From assembly GCA_963920665.1 (NCBI GenBank), contig OY987266.1:873001-937000 (forward strand): 64,000 bases of DNA, in the 5' to 3' direction. Shown here piece after piece: positions 34,499 to 46,681 of this stretch (position 1 is its first letter; every line of letters begins with the position of its first letter). Source of the stretch: Straminergon stramineum (taxonomy: Eukaryota > Streptophyta > Bryopsida > Hypnales > Calliergonaceae). Under the pieces are notes generated by a model that ran no database searches, was not told where the DNA came from, and saw only the letters and a program-made list of their open reading frames with translations. A program made the position numbers and the translations under genes.

Positions 34499-37157
34499 GG
34501 CATCTTGTCAATCCCACGCACAGAACTCTACCCTGCTTACCACACTCATGGCCCAAATCTCATCTTAACCTCAAACCCTAAAGACAAGTTCACCAACCTA
34601 AAATTCTTCGAAGGCTCAGGGAGGAAACTCATCTTCTGAAATCCAGGTTGAGGGAAGACGAGCAGTAGAACAACCTTCTTCTGGCTCTAAACTGTAAGTA
34701 GAAAATACGAGAATAGTATTAGGGGATCGTGCTTCTTCCTACCAAGGGAAGTATCTGAGGCTAAAACCCTAAATGATTCCACGTAGAATCTCTTCCACGC
34801 AAAATCAAACTGTGTCTGCACTCGTTGACAGTCAAGGCCGTCTAAAGAACACTTGGGCTGATTTCGAGTTGGGCACAAGAGGTCCCCTTGCTAAAGCAAT
34901 TTTCTGAAGAGCTAAGTCTTCAAGAGCATGGCTGCTCCTGCGAGCAAGACCTGATCCGAATGCGTAAAGGAAGAACGCTGCACGAGAGTTCGCTCGTTGC
35001 CGTTCGAGCTCATTCGAGAGAAGAAAAATTCTAGAGCCCTTAGTCAGCGACGGACATGCGACCACCCAAAAATCCGTGGTGCTCACCAGTGAGCTGAATC
35101 CAACGAGCAAGACCACTGTCGCCCAGACGAAGGTGAGCGCCCCTGCGCCGCTAGCCGTCTTCTCCAGAACCGCCAGCCGGAATGCAAACACTGATGGCCT
35201 GCTCTGGTGCTCCAGTAACGTCCTCGAAAGTCTTCCTCTCGATCTGGCGACTCTGTCTTTCTGAAGGCCATGCGGATGCAACCGATTTTGAGGTTTCGAT
35301 GAAGCGCACAGACAGAATTTCCGATTTTGAGGATACGCAGAATTTCAGGGGCTTCGATTTTGCGTTTTTTCGGATTTGGGTTGTCGATATTGTATTTTGA
35401 TGAAGCTCTCAGACAAAAGCACAAAGGACGGTCATTTGCCTTGCATTGATTGACGGTAGAGATTTTTATGATGCAACAAAGGAGTCCACTCCGGCTCAAA
35501 GTTTGGAATTTGGGTAAAAGGAAAACCCTCTCCCGATTTCATCAAACTAGTCCGAAGGTTTGGTGCCAAAATTGTACCACTTAGGATGTTACATAGGATG
35601 AGTTGTAGTTCTGGTGCAAGCCTAGTATAAAGCCTTTGTCCCAGATTTGGAAGAATTGAGCAATCCTATTGGTTCAAATTTGGAAAGTTTTGACTAGCCT
35701 TCAATCTGACTATAGGTATAAACTAGCTCGGTCTTAATGATGCAAGAATACAATTCATAGTTAATGACCTAGTAAATCTCAAGGCAACTTAGACAAAATA
35801 ATTCCAATTATAGTACCTCAATAGGATAGGCAATCCGTTACTTCAAAAATGTAACGAGATGGAACAAATTGAAATAATCTTCACAAACCATGCATTTGTA
35901 AAGAGTTTAGAGATTATATTAGATAAAATTGAGATAAAGAATAAAAAGCTAGGAGTTGTGTAATTGCATTCAATGGTGAGACATTTAAAACTCACCACTC
36001 TTTTAAAACCAAAACATTATTGAATATATTAGAGGACCTCTTGTATAGAATTATATGGAGCTACTACAATAAAGTGAGGAGGAATGGAAGAATTAATGGC
36101 TAGAATACAATAGTCAAAGCATTGATGAAATATGACTTAGAAAAGTAGCTAATACCACAAAGATAGAAAGGTCAATCCTAGTAGCCAAAGATCAACTTTA
36201 TGATCATAAAAAAACAAAACATGTAAATACATTTGTATAAATTGCTAAAACAAAATAATATATTATCATGTATTAGCATACATTTTGGTATATTATCATA
36301 TTACAAATATACCACTAGTGGTATTAGAAGATTTTCATGAACCAAGAATGCAATGACACTTGTACCATTGGATGCAATGTAAAATATCTCACATTTGTCC
36401 AATGTGTTCAAAGTTGTAAATATGGACCAATATCACAATACTGAAAATTGTTGGCTCCTCTAGGATTTGAAAGGTAAAGGATGACTCAAAATCAAACATA
36501 TTCCCCAAAGCCCACCTTCATAAATTTTGATGATTAGCAGATGCCCATTGCATAATGCTACACCCAAGAACATTGAAATGAGGGAACGCATGTAGAAAAT
36601 CTGCCAATTAGCCTCTGACCACTTATAACTTTTTTCTTTCGCATACAACATTGCACTGCCATCTGAGACTTCAGCTATGCTTAGCAATAATATGTCTACA
36701 CGTGACTAGAAAACTAAGACCTGACTGACAATCATGGCAGAATATTGCTAGGTTTTAGAGTGATCCTACCTTATAGTCTAACGTCTGAAATAGACCAGCT
36801 TCTCTGGAATAGAAATTTGAGTGCCTACTACCCTTTCCCATGCGGACTTTTCCACCTAGCGAGCTGTAACTGATTTCATAGAATTCAAATTCACAACTGA
36901 TAAGTTACGCAACCTCATGTTGTAAACTGACCTCGCCTTATCCACATGCTATACATCACTCCAACAACTCCGTATCAGAGGTCGTTTCGTTTAAAACTGT
37001 CCCTACTAAAAAATTCTAATCCCACGACTTCGCTCAATTTTGAACGAGAGGCAATATGTAGGAGCATAGCAATTATTCTGAAAAATAACAATATAGATGA
37101 AAATATGGAACATGGAATATGATAAGAAAAGATATGAATTGTGCAAAGAATTATGAA
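34499..37157. other. USB1 upstream region and AT-rich spacer
   Basis: 34499-35500 is CpG-rich with AAACCCTAAA boxes (34575, 34765) and the block shared with the 22.3 kb promoter. Frames of 138-149 codons on the minus strand at 34832-35499 lack motifs. 35520-37157 is AT-rich with no gene seen. Confidence 0.4.
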
Positions 37158-40100
37158 CTATGCATTAGTAAAATTCAATCCCATCAAGTCGCCAAAAAAA
37201 TCTAAGTTCCGCTTCTCACTTGGATTTGGTTGCGCTGCTTCAAAAAAGGACCTGCTCATGCACAACAGGCGTCCACAAGATCAGTTATTCCACCATCGGA
37301 AGGAACAAAAAGGAGCACTATTTTGGTGGGATCTACTTGCACAGAATTATCGTAATCTGTAAACAGGCAGAAGTAGAATGTCAAGGAAAAGATTTTCAAT
37401 TGTTAATCCGGCTTTACAAGGAAAGACTAACTTCTAAGTTCTTAATAAGCAATTAGGACAGCGTACACGTAGTCAAAGCATAGAGAGACTAATATTAAGC
37501 AACATTGTAATGAAAATGAAGAAAAATCACGGCATATATCTGAACTAGTGGCTGACACCTGAACCTTTCATGAACTTGACAAAGTTTTCCATACAAAATC
37601 TCGTTTGACAAGAGAGCACAGTAGCGACACAGAATCCACAACCACTTTTAAATAAAGATGTAAAACATATGCCACTAGAAGGTGAAAGAATGAAAGTTTA
37701 CGCAGGATTAAAACTTACACATCGAATGCAGGTTGACTAGTTTGCCCTGCGGTTGGTTGTGTTGATGTTGGAGGAGATGCAGAAGGCAGTGCCGCAGTTG
37801 AGACAAAGTCAGAAAATTCGTCTTCACTATCATCACCTGGGTTTGAACTATGGACGTCAGTTGCAGCAGGTTGCAGCCTTGAATCGACTTGCACTGTCGC
37901 TTGTCTGGTTTGTACTCCTCCAGTGTTAGAAGAATTCCTTGATAACGCCGCAAAGAGATCATCTTCCTTGGAAGAGGTTCGTATCTGACTAGGTGGGAGT
38001 CCACCAGCGAGAGAGAGCAGCCCCGACAGTGAGCCCGTAATCGAAGGCTTGCTCGGACTAGCTGCTCTCGGAGATCCCCACTGGAATAAGTCTGACTGGC
38101 TCGAGGCTGGTGTAGGAACAGAGGGCTGAAGTACAACGTCTACAGAGGGAGAAGTAGCTGCTGGCATTTCCGCGGACTTCCACTCAAAAAAATCATCGCC
38201 GTCATCGTCGTGATCACCATTAGTAGTTGCCTTCACTTCTAAGGCCTCTGACGGAGATATTGCTGTATGGATGAAACCGAAAGGGTCATCATCGACTCCT
38301 GGGTTCTGTGTCTTAGCCATTGAAAGGACTTTGCCAAAAATGTTTTTACCGCTGCTTGATGTGGCAATATCCTCGACTGCTGATATTTTATTGGCTGAAG
38401 ACCCTGCAGATTGAGACCGAGTGTGGAAGAACTGAAACATCTCGTCGCTCTGTTCCTCCGGGACAAGCTCCATCGTATCAAACGAAACTGACCGCACGTG
38501 TGAAAGTTTTGTGAAACTCTCACCGACTTGGGGTACAGCAGGAGACTTGAGGTTCAGAAAATTGAGTATATCCTCCGTTGGTCGAGAAAAAGATGGAGAC
38601 TTCGCAGAAGTTTGTAAGGTCTTCTGCAACTCATCACCCTCAGTCATATCCTTTACTTGTAAGTTACCAAAGGAGACAGATCGCTTAAAAAGATCATCGA
38701 TGTTGTCGGCCTTCTTGTTATAATCTCCAAACGATAATGACTTGACATGTGCGGATTTGAAAAGATCATCTTCCACGACAGTTTTCTGCTCTTCCATGGT
38801 GACCAAGCTATCTAGTCCATTGCCGAGATTTACGAGACCGTCAGGAGACCCTGCCGAAAATTTTGTAACCCCTGGAATGGGTGAGCTCTGATCGTGAAAA
38901 AACCTATCTTTGTCCATAAAGTTATCAACGCTAACGGTATTGGAAGAGAAACTGGTGCTTGAGGGCGATGATGGAAGAACGTCCACATTTGACGAGAAGG
39001 CATCATTAGCAGGCTCAGCTTGAGACCATACAAACTCTTTGTCACCCCAATCCTCGGACTCTTCTTCGCCGGCATCAATAACCTGAGCTGACACAGGGCC
39101 AATGGCATCGTCCTACCAACAATCCAGCCATCATTCACATCAGCATAAATGATGAAGAGCAGAAACAAATCTCACAAGATGCCCAAAACAGAAACGTCAT
39201 AGTCTTAACGGATAAGTTTATGTAATATCTATGTTTAAGTCAGGGTTAATATCCTCTATCAACCAAAGCACACTTTTTAGGCATTGAATCTGATAGGCAA
39301 AGCACATGATGTATTCCAAACAAAAACTTTCACCAAAAAATGTAGTAAGAACAATGACGTAAATTACCTTATCAGCAACAGGCATAGTTTGATTAAACGT
39401 ATCGAGAGGCCATGAAAATGGATCCACCCTATTTCCCTCACTTTGCGCAGGGCCTGGATCCATCAAATCCAGTGACCCTTGCTGTATTTTCTACAGACAA
39501 CAATAACTCACCGAGTTATGCAGTTAACAGGAAGTGCTGCCATGAATGACAAAAGCAGAGCAGAGAGTAAATTTCCAATGTCGGCGACATAGTGACTTCC
39601 AGAATCCCAATCAGCGCAAAATACAGCCAAAAAAACTCAGTAGAACATAAACATACCGTCTGAGCTACAATACTTGCTCCAGTGTCAAGTTCTTCATGCG
39701 ACCAAAGAAAAGGATCAACAGCAACTTGTCCACTTGTTTCCAACGTTGTAACGGATGAGCTCTCAACATTTTGGACATCACCCTGCACAACACATAAGAT
39801 CAGATCCAATCTTCAGTGACTTAGATACTCAAATGTTTATTAACATACCTTACAATCTTAGATTCGTACCTTTCAATTTAGTTCTGACTCTCTCCACAGT
39901 ATGTAAGGACATTGCAAGAAGGTGCAAAGTCTGGCAATTTAAAGCAGAGCTACAATTCTTGGACGCTTAAGTTGCATAAGCCACAATCTCCTTGAGCGGA
40001 ACATTGTGGTTATGATTATACTTCGTAAAACTTTGTTCAATATGAGGAACTATGTGGACAGGACAAGACCGAAACACATTTTTCTGGACTGATTTTAAGA

Positions 40101-43100
40101 AGCATTGACACTGGATCGAATGACATACCCCAACAACCTGGTTTGACACAGCATCCAAGGTGTCAAGCGGCCATGAGAAAGGGTCTTGAGGCGTTGGCAA
40201 AGTTGCTAGTGGATGTGATGATGCAGGAACCTTCTGAAAGTCATCCTGTCAGGATCGAAAAGAAGATTATACATACCAGATATGGTGATGTTCCCCAAAT
40301 AGGCAATTACTTACAGGCGCTCTCTTGGAAACATACAATGAAAACATACAAACTAGCTAACTTGTGCGCGTCTCTGCACATCATCAAGTCACGCAAAAAA
40401 TTGGAGGAAGCATCACAAACCAGTTCATGAGATTCCAAGGATCCCAGCAAATTGTTCTGTCCGCTAATCGCACCAAGTCCCATCAAAATATCGACTGGTA
40501 ACTTTGGTGGCTGAAACAAAGTCAAGGCAGGCGATCAGATGCATCAGACGATCGGAACATAAAACGGGGAAAGAGAATGAGCTTTGCAGGATTAAAAGGT
40601 GTTGAAGAGAATTAGCCGTTACAATGTTGACCCCAGAAACCCACAATATGCCAATTGTCATAAACGAGGGTTGATTCTCAGATACGGAATTGATAAGCTT
40701 CCACATACTAGACGACAGAGCGAATAATCATACGAGCAGTAATAAAAATCACAGGAGGCAGTTATCACCCACTGAATGCTGAAATATAAAGATTCAAGAA
40801 CTAGTGCTTTACGGTAGTTCAATGGAGAATTACAGCAAGGTGGCGATGGAAAACTATTTACAACTGAAAAAACTGAAGTCTTAAATACGGTTTTCAAAAT
40901 TACAGGTAAAGCTTCCGGGGAGCTCTCTCCAAAGTCACTATCAGCATCCGTAATTGTTGTGAAGGCTGATGTATCACTTGCAAATCTCTCCATTGCCTTT
41001 ATACTTGCTAGCCTTGAATTCACAATGTTCTTATTTTGGAAGCCCCAAAAGGTCGCATCTACATCAGTGTCTGGTAAAACTTTCTCCTCCTTTGGTTCAA
41101 GTCCCTGCAACAATTGACCCACACAAGAAAATAACACATCGTGGTAATTTAATATCTCTAAGATGAGCATGGTTTTCTCAGACTATTCAACGTAAGAGCT
41201 CTCACACTCGCAACTAAAGAAGTACACCAAACATGAAACTCCCACCATAAACGCCACCAATAAAGCAACGAAATGTTTCGTTTAAGTATAAGATACCATC
41301 ACTTAGGAGTTCCTCTCACAATATAATGGAAAACATAATGTCAAAAGATCCATCTCCATTGAAAAGAAGATGACGCATACCCCAAATGATTCGAAAATAC
41401 TCAAGTCGTACTCAGGGACTGGAGGGGCAGCACTTGTAATGTGCTCAGAGTTCTCAACCATACTATCAGATGGAACATGATCTTCCGATTGGGTCTTGGC
41501 TGACATAAAATGCGAAGGAGCGTAATCCCACTCTGTGTCCCAAGTGTTGACAGATCCAGAATTCGCGGCAGCCGCGTATACCACCTCGGGTTCTTTTTCA
41601 ACCTGTTGCATCCCACCATATATCACTCAACAAAGGACTGGACATAGTCAGGCAGGACATCGAAGCAACATCAGCAATTAAATAGTCCAGGTCATATGTC
41701 ACAAATGGTAACCTGAAAACAAGATTTTAGAATAAAAGAGTAGCTCAAATTCCCTCTGAACAGGGACACCAAGCTGCTTGAAACATCTCATAAGCCTTAC
41801 GCAGTAGTAACTAGAGCAATTCTTCATCAGATAGTTGAGGTCCCTAAATTTCTCAAGATTCGTTCGATAACATCAGAATGAATGTGTAAAACCTCTCCAT
41901 AACCTCCTACTTTTAAATGACAACAAGAGTTTGCATTCTCAAACAAACCGAAAACAGTATGAACGATAACATTTCTTACTTTCGCAGCTTCCAAATCAGT
42001 GCGGAACTGGTCAGCATGGGAGTAACCATTGAGTTTAACCACGTCTTCGGATATTTCGTGCCCAGGCTCAATTGTGTTCTCTCCCCAGCTCTCCTGAAAG
42101 TCCCCAAAGTCGTCAGCTTCTCTACCGTCTTCACCAGCTTTCATTCCGTTCATGGAGTCGGATGAGCTTTCTTGAAAGTTGTCAGGGTAAATATTTTTAT
42201 CTATCGTAAGGATTTCTTTAGCATGTTGTACAAGTTCTAGAGCTACTGTTGCTTCACGTTCTACACGGATATTCTCAATGCTTGTTTCTGCCACTTCAGG
42301 TTCTACAGGCATGCCTGCAATCGTGGTCACTGCTACGTCACTTTCTACAGGCAGAACCGCAATACTTGCTAATGGCTCTAGACTCCCTGAGGCTGTTGAT
42401 ACAATTGGTTGCCAAATTTTGCGACTGCCACTCTGCTCAACATGCATAAGAAACACGACTTAGAGATGCAGTAGACTAATAACACATCATCTTTCTTCTA
42501 AGTTTACAAAGTTCAGAGTCAGAACATGTCTCCTCAATTAATTGTACATACGAATAAGGATCACTATGTGAATTAATAAGAGATTTACGAGATCCCTGGA
42601 GAGAACTGCACCGCACGAGAGCCTGAATTAAGTTAAAAGGTAGAACTCGTGATACCACAGGGCAAGTGATGCTATCTAACTAACGACGTTGATGGATTCT
42701 GCGAGTAAACCCTAAAATAAATCTGAGCCTTTCAAACAGCTGCCAAGAGAGTGATTCAATGCATAAATGTTATAGCCTCCATACGAACTGCTGAAGCTAA
42801 AATTCAAACATATAACTTAAGTGACTCATACAAGCATGGATGTGCACCAACCTTTAGAGGGGGGTGAATTGTCTCCAGGAACTGCAAGAATGCAAATGAA
42901 ACTTTAAAGTCGTACGCGGGAGTGTTTAGCAATGGTGGACGCGTGCTCCCGCAGGCTATACACACAGAGGCTTCCTTTCCTCTCGGCATCTGCGCGCTAC
43001 ATTTTCCACATCTCGAATCTCCTTCCTGCTTCGCTAACCAGAGTTCCAATGTCTGCAGAAAGTTTTCGTCAAGAGCGTCTAAAGACTTCGCCAACGCCGT

Positions 43101-43160
43101 CGCAGCACTTGTGGCTGCAGCCAGGCGAGTCCTGATCTGCTCCATAACCTCGTCTTCCAT
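37158..43160 (-). CDS. Zinc-ribbon, synergin-like acidic-motif protein (~1042 aa)
   Basis: Ten exons chain in phase: 43160-42852, 42432-41980, 41602-41381, 41104-40904, 40510-40421, 40245-40129, 39782-39657, 39490-39368, 39112-37719 and 37251-37158. The N terminus has a zinc ribbon, CGKC at 51-54 and CIAC at 67-70, after a helical stretch. It resembles plant proteins of the DUF7815 kind, recalled from memory. The rest is acidic and disordered, with DDFGDFQESWG (about 210-220), EDWGDKEFVW, DDFFEWKS, DLFQWGS, DEFSDFVS and C-terminal LDFFGDLMGL. Such W/F-acidic motifs bind clathrin-adaptor ear domains in gamma-synergin and aftiphilin, so a trafficking role is inferred. Exons 6, 7 and 8 each encode a DPFxWxxDT-type repeat. 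Exon 8 has tandem acceptors 9 nt apart. The last exon was too short to be an obvious frame; it is supported by phase and motif. Confidence 0.8.
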
Positions 43161-45380
43161 ATCGCCGATACAGCTTCAAACAGATCAGATTCTCAAATAG
43201 AATCTCAACAGCAGCCTACAACTGCCATTGACGTTCACATTCCCACTTGAAATCATACCACTCGCCATCAAACAGCTTTTACTTCGTTCAAACATTTCCA
43301 GAGCCTGCGAACTCCAACAAACCCTAAAAGAGGCAACAATTCAACTGCTCCTGCACTAAACAGTCTTTCCTCCACGAATCGCTGTCCTCGCTCAACGCCC
43401 AAATCTCGATAATCAAAGAACCACTCACTCGAGACAAAACCACAGTAAAATCAAACTCGAGACTACAATCCCAGTCCGTCCACGTAGAGTCGATAAACTG
43501 CAAGCACAAAACGCAATCGTCAAATTAACACGTCGCGATGATCGTAAATCTTTAACAAAAACGACCCCTGTCAAAACCAAACCTAGAAATGCTGAATGCC
43601 AATCACCAATAACAAAACCTCCCAAACTAGGCACTAAAAAAAATAAATCCGTAAGAATCAAACAAACAAATTCCGTCACAAATACACCAAAAAAATCCTT
43701 CCTCCACAACAAAAATCTTATTAAAAATCCATCACTTCAACTCCTCCACAACCGCGCATCTGCATCTCCAAATCACGCCCCAGACGAACAATAATTATCA
43801 CACTAAAAATCCTCCCACCAGGAAACTCACCGCGATCCAACCGATCGAACGAAAAATTAGACAAACTAAATCTATCAACCGCAATGGCACTCCCCGCGAA
43901 CCGAGTCAAATGCACCTTCCACACTCTGCATACGACGCATCCATGGCTGTCGATTCTCAAACTAGGTCTAGAGGAATGATTGGACAGGGCAGGACCATAC
44001 TAAAGTGGCCAAGAAAACAATCATTCACTGAATTCGAAGGTAATGTTCAGCAATGACCGGATCTAAACGCGGCAACGCAAGCGGAATCTCTGCAAAAGAA
44101 AAATTAGCTATTAAACTGCTGCCAGGGGCAATCTGGCTGGTGAAGCGATCACGTCGGTGGGCAGGGCGAGCAGCTGGAACTGCTGGCTCCTCTTCTGACC
44201 GGGGGGTTCGTGGGGTCACCCGGCCGAGGTGGGGGAGCTGACCCAATGGAACGAAGGGCGAACCCCGTCAAGACGACACGTGGTTGATCAATGATATTTC
44301 ATATTTGGATGAGTTTAGGCTCTGTTCATCCTCCGGCGCTGGCACTTCATGGGCCTCACGTCATGCTAAGTGACGACGGAACTTCAGCGAGACCGGCTAG
44401 ACTTTTGCTTTGCAGGCATGTGACACAATTGCGACATGTGATTTTGCGATCTTCCAGTTCTAGTCCCCAAGTGCAGTTGCGAGCGAAGGTGGCAATCCTA
44501 ACATAGAAATCGCCAGGTGCAGTCCAGCGCAGGGTAGGTATTGCTGGAGACATCGGCTGCATGCTGTCTGAGAGTGAGTGTCCTGCTCGTGGGAATGCAA
44601 CTGCCGTGGCGATCTCATGTTGGATCTCCCACATCTTACAGCATCTCAACAAATCTCCAGCCATGCTTAAGTCCTTAGGAACTTTCCTTTGGGCCCCCAC
44701 TTTGCGTTTTGGGCCCCATAAAGTCTGCTGGTCCTTGTTTCCTTGGCGGCGTCTGCATACTCAGGAGAGCCTACGTTTGCTTCCGAATTTTGGCCCTGGA
44801 GCTAGTTGTGCGATCTCTGGTGAGGAGATCATTTTCCAGGTATGGGAGACGAGATGCACCTCTGTAACATTGAATGTCCGTCTTGTTCTATCTGTGTGTA
44901 AGCTTTTGCAGTGACTTTAAATAACCTTTGGAAAATCAGTGTGACGGTACATCGAGGGAAGATGTGGTCAGGCATGAATACAGCTCCAGACAGTCACTGC
45001 GTTGGAAGACTGTGCAGTATGCAATAAATTCTTGGATTCTCCTGTACAGTACAGCACTGCAGGATGAACGTCAATTTGTCCCAAAGCTACGTAAGATTTG
45101 TTTTTTATTGTCGAGGCACAGTGTATCGTGAACAATTTTTTGACACATTTGATTTGATGCAGCGCGGTTGTTTGCTGGCATTGGTGATAGCCTGTATTGG
45201 TGCTGCTCCTGCTGCTTCAATCCTGTGACCTTGCACACTTGATTCTCAATTGATTGATTTTGAGACTCTTTCGACCGAATATATTTCCCTTTACTCTGGG
45301 CACTGCGGCCGCTCGCTAGCTTTGTGCATTCTGGTTGCAGCCTTTCCATTGCATTGCCTGCTGTTAATTAATTTCCAGTC
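43161..45380. other. Region between divergent genes
   Basis: Lies between the starts of the zinc-ribbon gene (minus) and the MADS gene (plus), so it holds both promoters. 44050-44240 is GC-rich with G runs. A 114-codon minus-strand frame (44356-44700) and a 117-codon plus frame overlap and carry no known motif. The latter part is a likely leader of the MADS gene. Confidence 0.4.
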
Positions 45381-46508
45381 ATGGGGGCTCGCAACGGGCT
45401 GGTCTTCAACATCGGATCTCACATCAAGAGTGACGCCTCCCGAGCAGCGACATACAGCAAGCGGAAGAAAGGCCTTCTGAAGAAAGTGAAGGAGCTTTCC
45501 ATCTTGTGCGGCGTGGACGTGGCAGTCATGTGCCACCACCCTCACATGGCCGGGGCCTCCCCTCTTCTCTGGGGCCAGCCCAATCTGGACTCAGTACTCA
45601 ACCGCTACAAGGGCGTGTCGCCCGAGGAGCGGGAGAAGCGGAAGCTGGACAACACAACGTTCCTCCACAACCAGGTCCAGAAACTAGTTTCCGACCTGCA
45701 CCACGTCGTGGACCACAACCGCAACCTCGCGAACCACTTGGAGAATGCCCTCTGGGACGATCGTCTGAATGCTTTAACCCCATCTGAATTGCAACAAATT
45801 GCAGGGCAAGTGCTGCGTAAGAAGAACGACGTCGCAGAGCTTCTGGCCGTCTCGGCAACGGCGGAGGGTCCTTACAACCCACTCATGCCCAACTTTCACC
45901 ATCTCAACGGGTACATGGGTAGTACCATACCCACAAGCTTTGTGCTACACAAGAATGATGCTGCCTTACCAACACAGGAAATGCTCATGCAAGATATCAT
46001 TTGCAGAATGCCAACGTTTCGATCCACAGAGAATGGATATCCGCAGTCGAACGTGACGATCCCAAATGCAGCTTTGTGCAGAACGCCGCCGATGGACGAA
46101 CCAGCAGAATCAGAAAACTCGATTATCTCCGGAGCTTCCAGCAGTCATGTGAAGCTCTCGGACGCGCGGTCCATGTTCGCCGCGAAGGCCTTAGCTGCAG
46201 TGGAAGCTTTGGATGATGAATTCGGACCCATCGCCATAGAAGCGCAAGTGGACATGGCGCCCACAAACTGGTTTAGCAACACGAATTCGACCGCGAGCGA
46301 CGCTTCCGACACGTTTTCAACGGATGTAGCGGCGCATTCGCAAGTCAAGATGCCGAACTTCAGCACAGATATCAGTGTTTTCGATTTCTGGACGGACGGC
46401 ATCGGATTTCCTGTTCCAGAACCTGCATCCGCCACCGGCCTCTTGATGTGTCAAGCTAACCAGGCTCTTCAACCGGAAGCGGCGCTCTTGGTCCCCCACG
46501 TGAATTAG
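45381..46508 (+). CDS. Type I (M-gamma-like) MADS-domain transcription factor
   Basis: One intronless exon of 375 residues, as is usual for type I MADS genes. The MADS domain occupies about residues 1-60: SRAATYSKRKKGLLKKVKEL, then SILCGVDVAVMC. It is followed by WGQPNLDSVLNRY and EREKRKLDNTTFLHNQVQKL, the layout of AGL80-like M-gamma proteins. No K domain is present, so it is not a MIKC type. Two features are unusual: the first residues (GARNGLVFNIGSHIK) depart from the standard MGRxK start, and the beta-strand part has CHHPHMAG where CVIVYSP-like sequence is usual. The C-terminal half (about 190-375) is low in similarity to anything I know. DNA binding to CArG-type sites is inferred from the family. 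Promoter DNA is shared with the divergent zinc-ribbon gene. Confidence 0.88.
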   Translation: MGARNGLVFNIGSHIKSDASRAATYSKRKKGLLKKVKELSILCGVDVAVMCHHPHMAGASPLLWGQPNLDSVLNRYKGVSPEEREKRKLDNTTFLHNQVQKLVSDLHHVVDHNRNLANHLENALWDDRLNALTPSELQQIAGQVLRKKNDVAELLAVSATAEGPYNPLMPNFHHLNGYMGSTIPTSFVLHKNDAALPTQEMLMQDIICRMPTFRSTENGYPQSNVTIPNAALCRTPPMDEPAESENSIISGASSSHVKLSDARSMFAAKALAAVEALDDEFGPIAIEAQVDMAPTNWFSNTNSTASDASDTFSTDVAAHSQVKMPNFSTDISVFDFWTDGIGFPVPEPASATGLLMCQANQALQPEAALLVPHVN

Positions 46509-46627
46509 TTTCGTAATGACAGCGATGGAATCATGTGTCACCTGTGCCTTTGTTTCTTATTGCTTCTCTAAAGTTTTCCTGCAGTTTGGGAACGATTGCG
46601 TCGCTGCCGTCGCGTTTCGTATCTCCT

Positions 46628-46681
46628 GTACATATAGAGAGTTGTGTACATATAGAGAGTTGTGTGCATATACAGAGTTTC
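46628..46681. repeat. Three 18 bp tandem units in the MADS 3' flank
   Basis: GTACATATAGAGAGTTGT occurs twice exactly and a third time with changes (gtgcatatacagagtt). It lies about 120 bp after the MADS stop codon, probably in the 3' UTR. Confidence 0.9.

Noticed and set aside
34832..35499. Overlapping minus-strand frames upstream of USB1
   Set aside because: They lie in the CpG-rich promoter stretch, overlap each other in different frames and have no known motif. No splice link to USB1 was found.
42588..42623. Possible extra exon of the zinc-ribbon gene (ALVRCSSLQGSR)
   Set aside because: It has an acceptor-like start, but its donors do not keep the phase that both neighbouring exons require, whereas joining 42852 to 42432 directly is in phase.
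44053..44241. Plus-strand 62-codon frame rich in Gly and Arg
   Set aside because: Short, in a GC-rich stretch where stops are rare. No motif or ribosome context to support it.
44356..44700. Minus-strand frame of 114 codons between the divergent genes
   Set aside because: No recognisable motif, and an equally long plus-strand frame overlaps it. It lies in the likely leader of the MADS gene.
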